NCBI GenBank assembly: GCA_043765375.1
Contig: JAYUJH010000006.1
Coordinates: 1 to 64,000, forward strand
Direction of reading: 5' to 3'
DNA: 64,000 bases
Origin: JAYUJH01 sp043765375
GTDB taxonomy: Bacteria; Pseudomonadota; Alphaproteobacteria; Rickettsiales; UBA998
Positions 63,233 to 64,000 of the stretch are shown one piece after another; the stretch's first letter is position 1, and every line of letters starts with the position of its first letter. Both the position numbers and the translations under genes were made by a program. Below the pieces are notes generated by a model. The model saw only the letters and a program-made list of their open reading frames with translations, was not told where the DNA came from and did not search any database.

Positions 63233-64000
63233 ATGTTTTCTCAGTTTAATCAACAATATTTATGGTCACTCGGCGTTATGAGTGGAACATCGCTTGATGC
63301 AATTGACCTTGCTATGCTGAAAACTGATGGCGAAATAATCATTGAGCATGGGGCAGTAAAAAATATCGCAATTCCTGATGATTTGCGCCAAAAATTGCAG
63401 GATTTAATGGGCGAACAAGCGTTAACATGCAACCAAAAATTGATTAAACCCACAATCCATAACAATATAAATATTGATTTTTTAAGCATTGAGCAGCAAT
63501 ATTCTAACCTAGTAGCGAATGCAATTTGTGAGTTCATCGCTGATATAACAGATAAACCCGACATAATAGGATTTCACGGGCAAACTATAATTCACCGCCC
63601 ACATCAAGCAATCACATGGCAGTTAGGCAATGCGAATATCATAGCGCAACAAACGGGAATTGGCGTTATCTCAGATTTTCGCAGACGTGATATGGCAGCA
63701 GGTGGGCAAGGTGCGCCCCTTGTGCCAATATATCACGCCGCATTAGCGCATAATCTCCCAAAACCAATTGCGTTATTAAATATTGGTGGGGTAGCAAATG
63801 TTACATATATAGGCGATGCAGGCGAATTAATTGCGTTTGATACTGGAGCAGGAAATGCCTTACTCAATGATTTTGTGCGCTCCCATACTGGTGAAAATTA
63901 TGATGATGGCGGCAAATATGCAGCAGCAGGAAAAGCTGATTTAGGAATTGTTGAACAAGCATTACAACATGATTATTTCAACAAAACTCCACCAAAATCG
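63233..64000 (+). CDS. anmK: Anhydro-N-acetylmuramic acid kinase, 5' part (3' end outside window)
   Basis: Phosphorylates 1,6-anhydroMurNAc released from peptidoglycan so it can be recycled. 256 codons are visible, open to the window end. ATP/substrate motifs: LGVMSGTSLDAIDLA at the start (family usually GTSLDGxD, here Ala replaces Gly), IIGFHGQTIIHRP, SDFRRRDMAAGGQGAPLVP, and LLNIGGVANVT followed by FDTGAGNALLNDF. The start is 14 nt after hemJ on the same strand. Confidence 0.95.
   Translation, partial: MFSQFNQQYLWSLGVMSGTSLDAIDLAMLKTDGEIIIEHGAVKNIAIPDDLRQKLQDLMGEQALTCNQKLIKPTIHNNINIDFLSIEQQYSNLVANAICEFIADITDKPDIIGFHGQTIIHRPHQAITWQLGNANIIAQQTGIGVISDFRRRDMAAGGQGAPLVPIYHAALAHNLPKPIALLNIGGVANVTYIGDAGELIAFDTGAGNALLNDFVRSHTGENYDDGGKYAAAGKADLGIVEQALQHDYFNKTPPKS

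Noticed and set aside
1..64000. Insertion sequences, integrases or prophage genes
   Set aside because: No transposase, integrase or phage structural protein was recognised in any reading frame; the only mobile-looking items are the palindromes.

Overview
The window is a dense, AT-rich bacterial chromosome segment, almost certainly from an alphaproteobacterium. The evidence is the tldD / coxB-coxA-ctaB-coxF block with an aa3-type oxidase, an ELM1-family (DUF1022) protein, HemJ instead of an oxygen-dependent protoporphyrinogen oxidase, two DUF1640/CCDC90-like coiled-coil membrane proteins, a 97-residue L28, the alpha-type SerC, and PHB synthase plus intracellular depolymerase. Single genes of many biosynthetic pathways (hisG, argB, pyrB, carA, serC, purL) are scattered without operon partners. 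This suggests a rearranged genome that still makes amino acids and nucleotides, so not a strongly reduced endosymbiont. The genus cannot be named from sequence alone.

Layout. 1-8.4 kb: the 3' part of polA, then a leftward run of a YhdP/AsmA-like envelope protein, an Rrf2 regulator, dut, coaBC, rpmB, smpB and a YggT protein. 8.4-17.4 kb: a large two-domain (GT2+GT4) glycosyltransferase with three N-terminal beta modules, kdsB (LPS), a FliK-like protein, a hendecad coiled-coil protein, ispB and short-form hisG. 17.4-27.8 kb: a PAS/degenerate-GGDEF/EAL protein, purL, bolA, a 32-codon ORF, tatB, tatC, an exported TPR protein, pilT and phaZ. 27.9-33.1 kb: a leftward operon of tldD, an Alg44-like PilZ membrane protein, an alginate-lyase-type protein with an added helical N-terminus, and an exported Sel1-like protein. 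33.2-37.0 kb: the cytochrome oxidase operon. 37.2-43.5 kb: uvrB, a PD-(D/E)XK nuclease with a PUA/EVE-like C-terminus, serC, a J-domain protein and pyrB. 43.6-49.3 kb: tRNA-Val(GAC), yqgE, argB, a second DUF1640-like gene, a secF-elm1-mlaF run and tRNA-Gln(TTG). 49.3-64 kb: phaC, tolB, an MFS/GPH transporter, an unknown hydrophobic protein, gpx, ETF-QO, carA, ruvC, a TIM-barrel-hydrolase-like gene split by an amber codon, hemD, hemJ and the 5' part of anmK.

Functional links. PhaC and PhaZ together indicate PHB storage. KdsB, MlaF, the YhdP-like protein and TolB point to a conventional Gram-negative outer membrane. The EAL protein, the PilZ/lyase/Sel1 operon and PilT suggest a c-di-GMP-controlled surface programme.

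The most interesting items are the alginate-like module without its polymerase, the isolated nuclease-PUA/EVE-like fusion, the single-codon amber lesion in the hydrolase-like gene, and a dispersed palindrome family found here only at convergent gene junctions. Also notable are a separate G/C-rich palindrome carried in frame inside the glycosyltransferase, many short tandem duplications, and three small ORFs upstream of hemD, ruvC and tatB.
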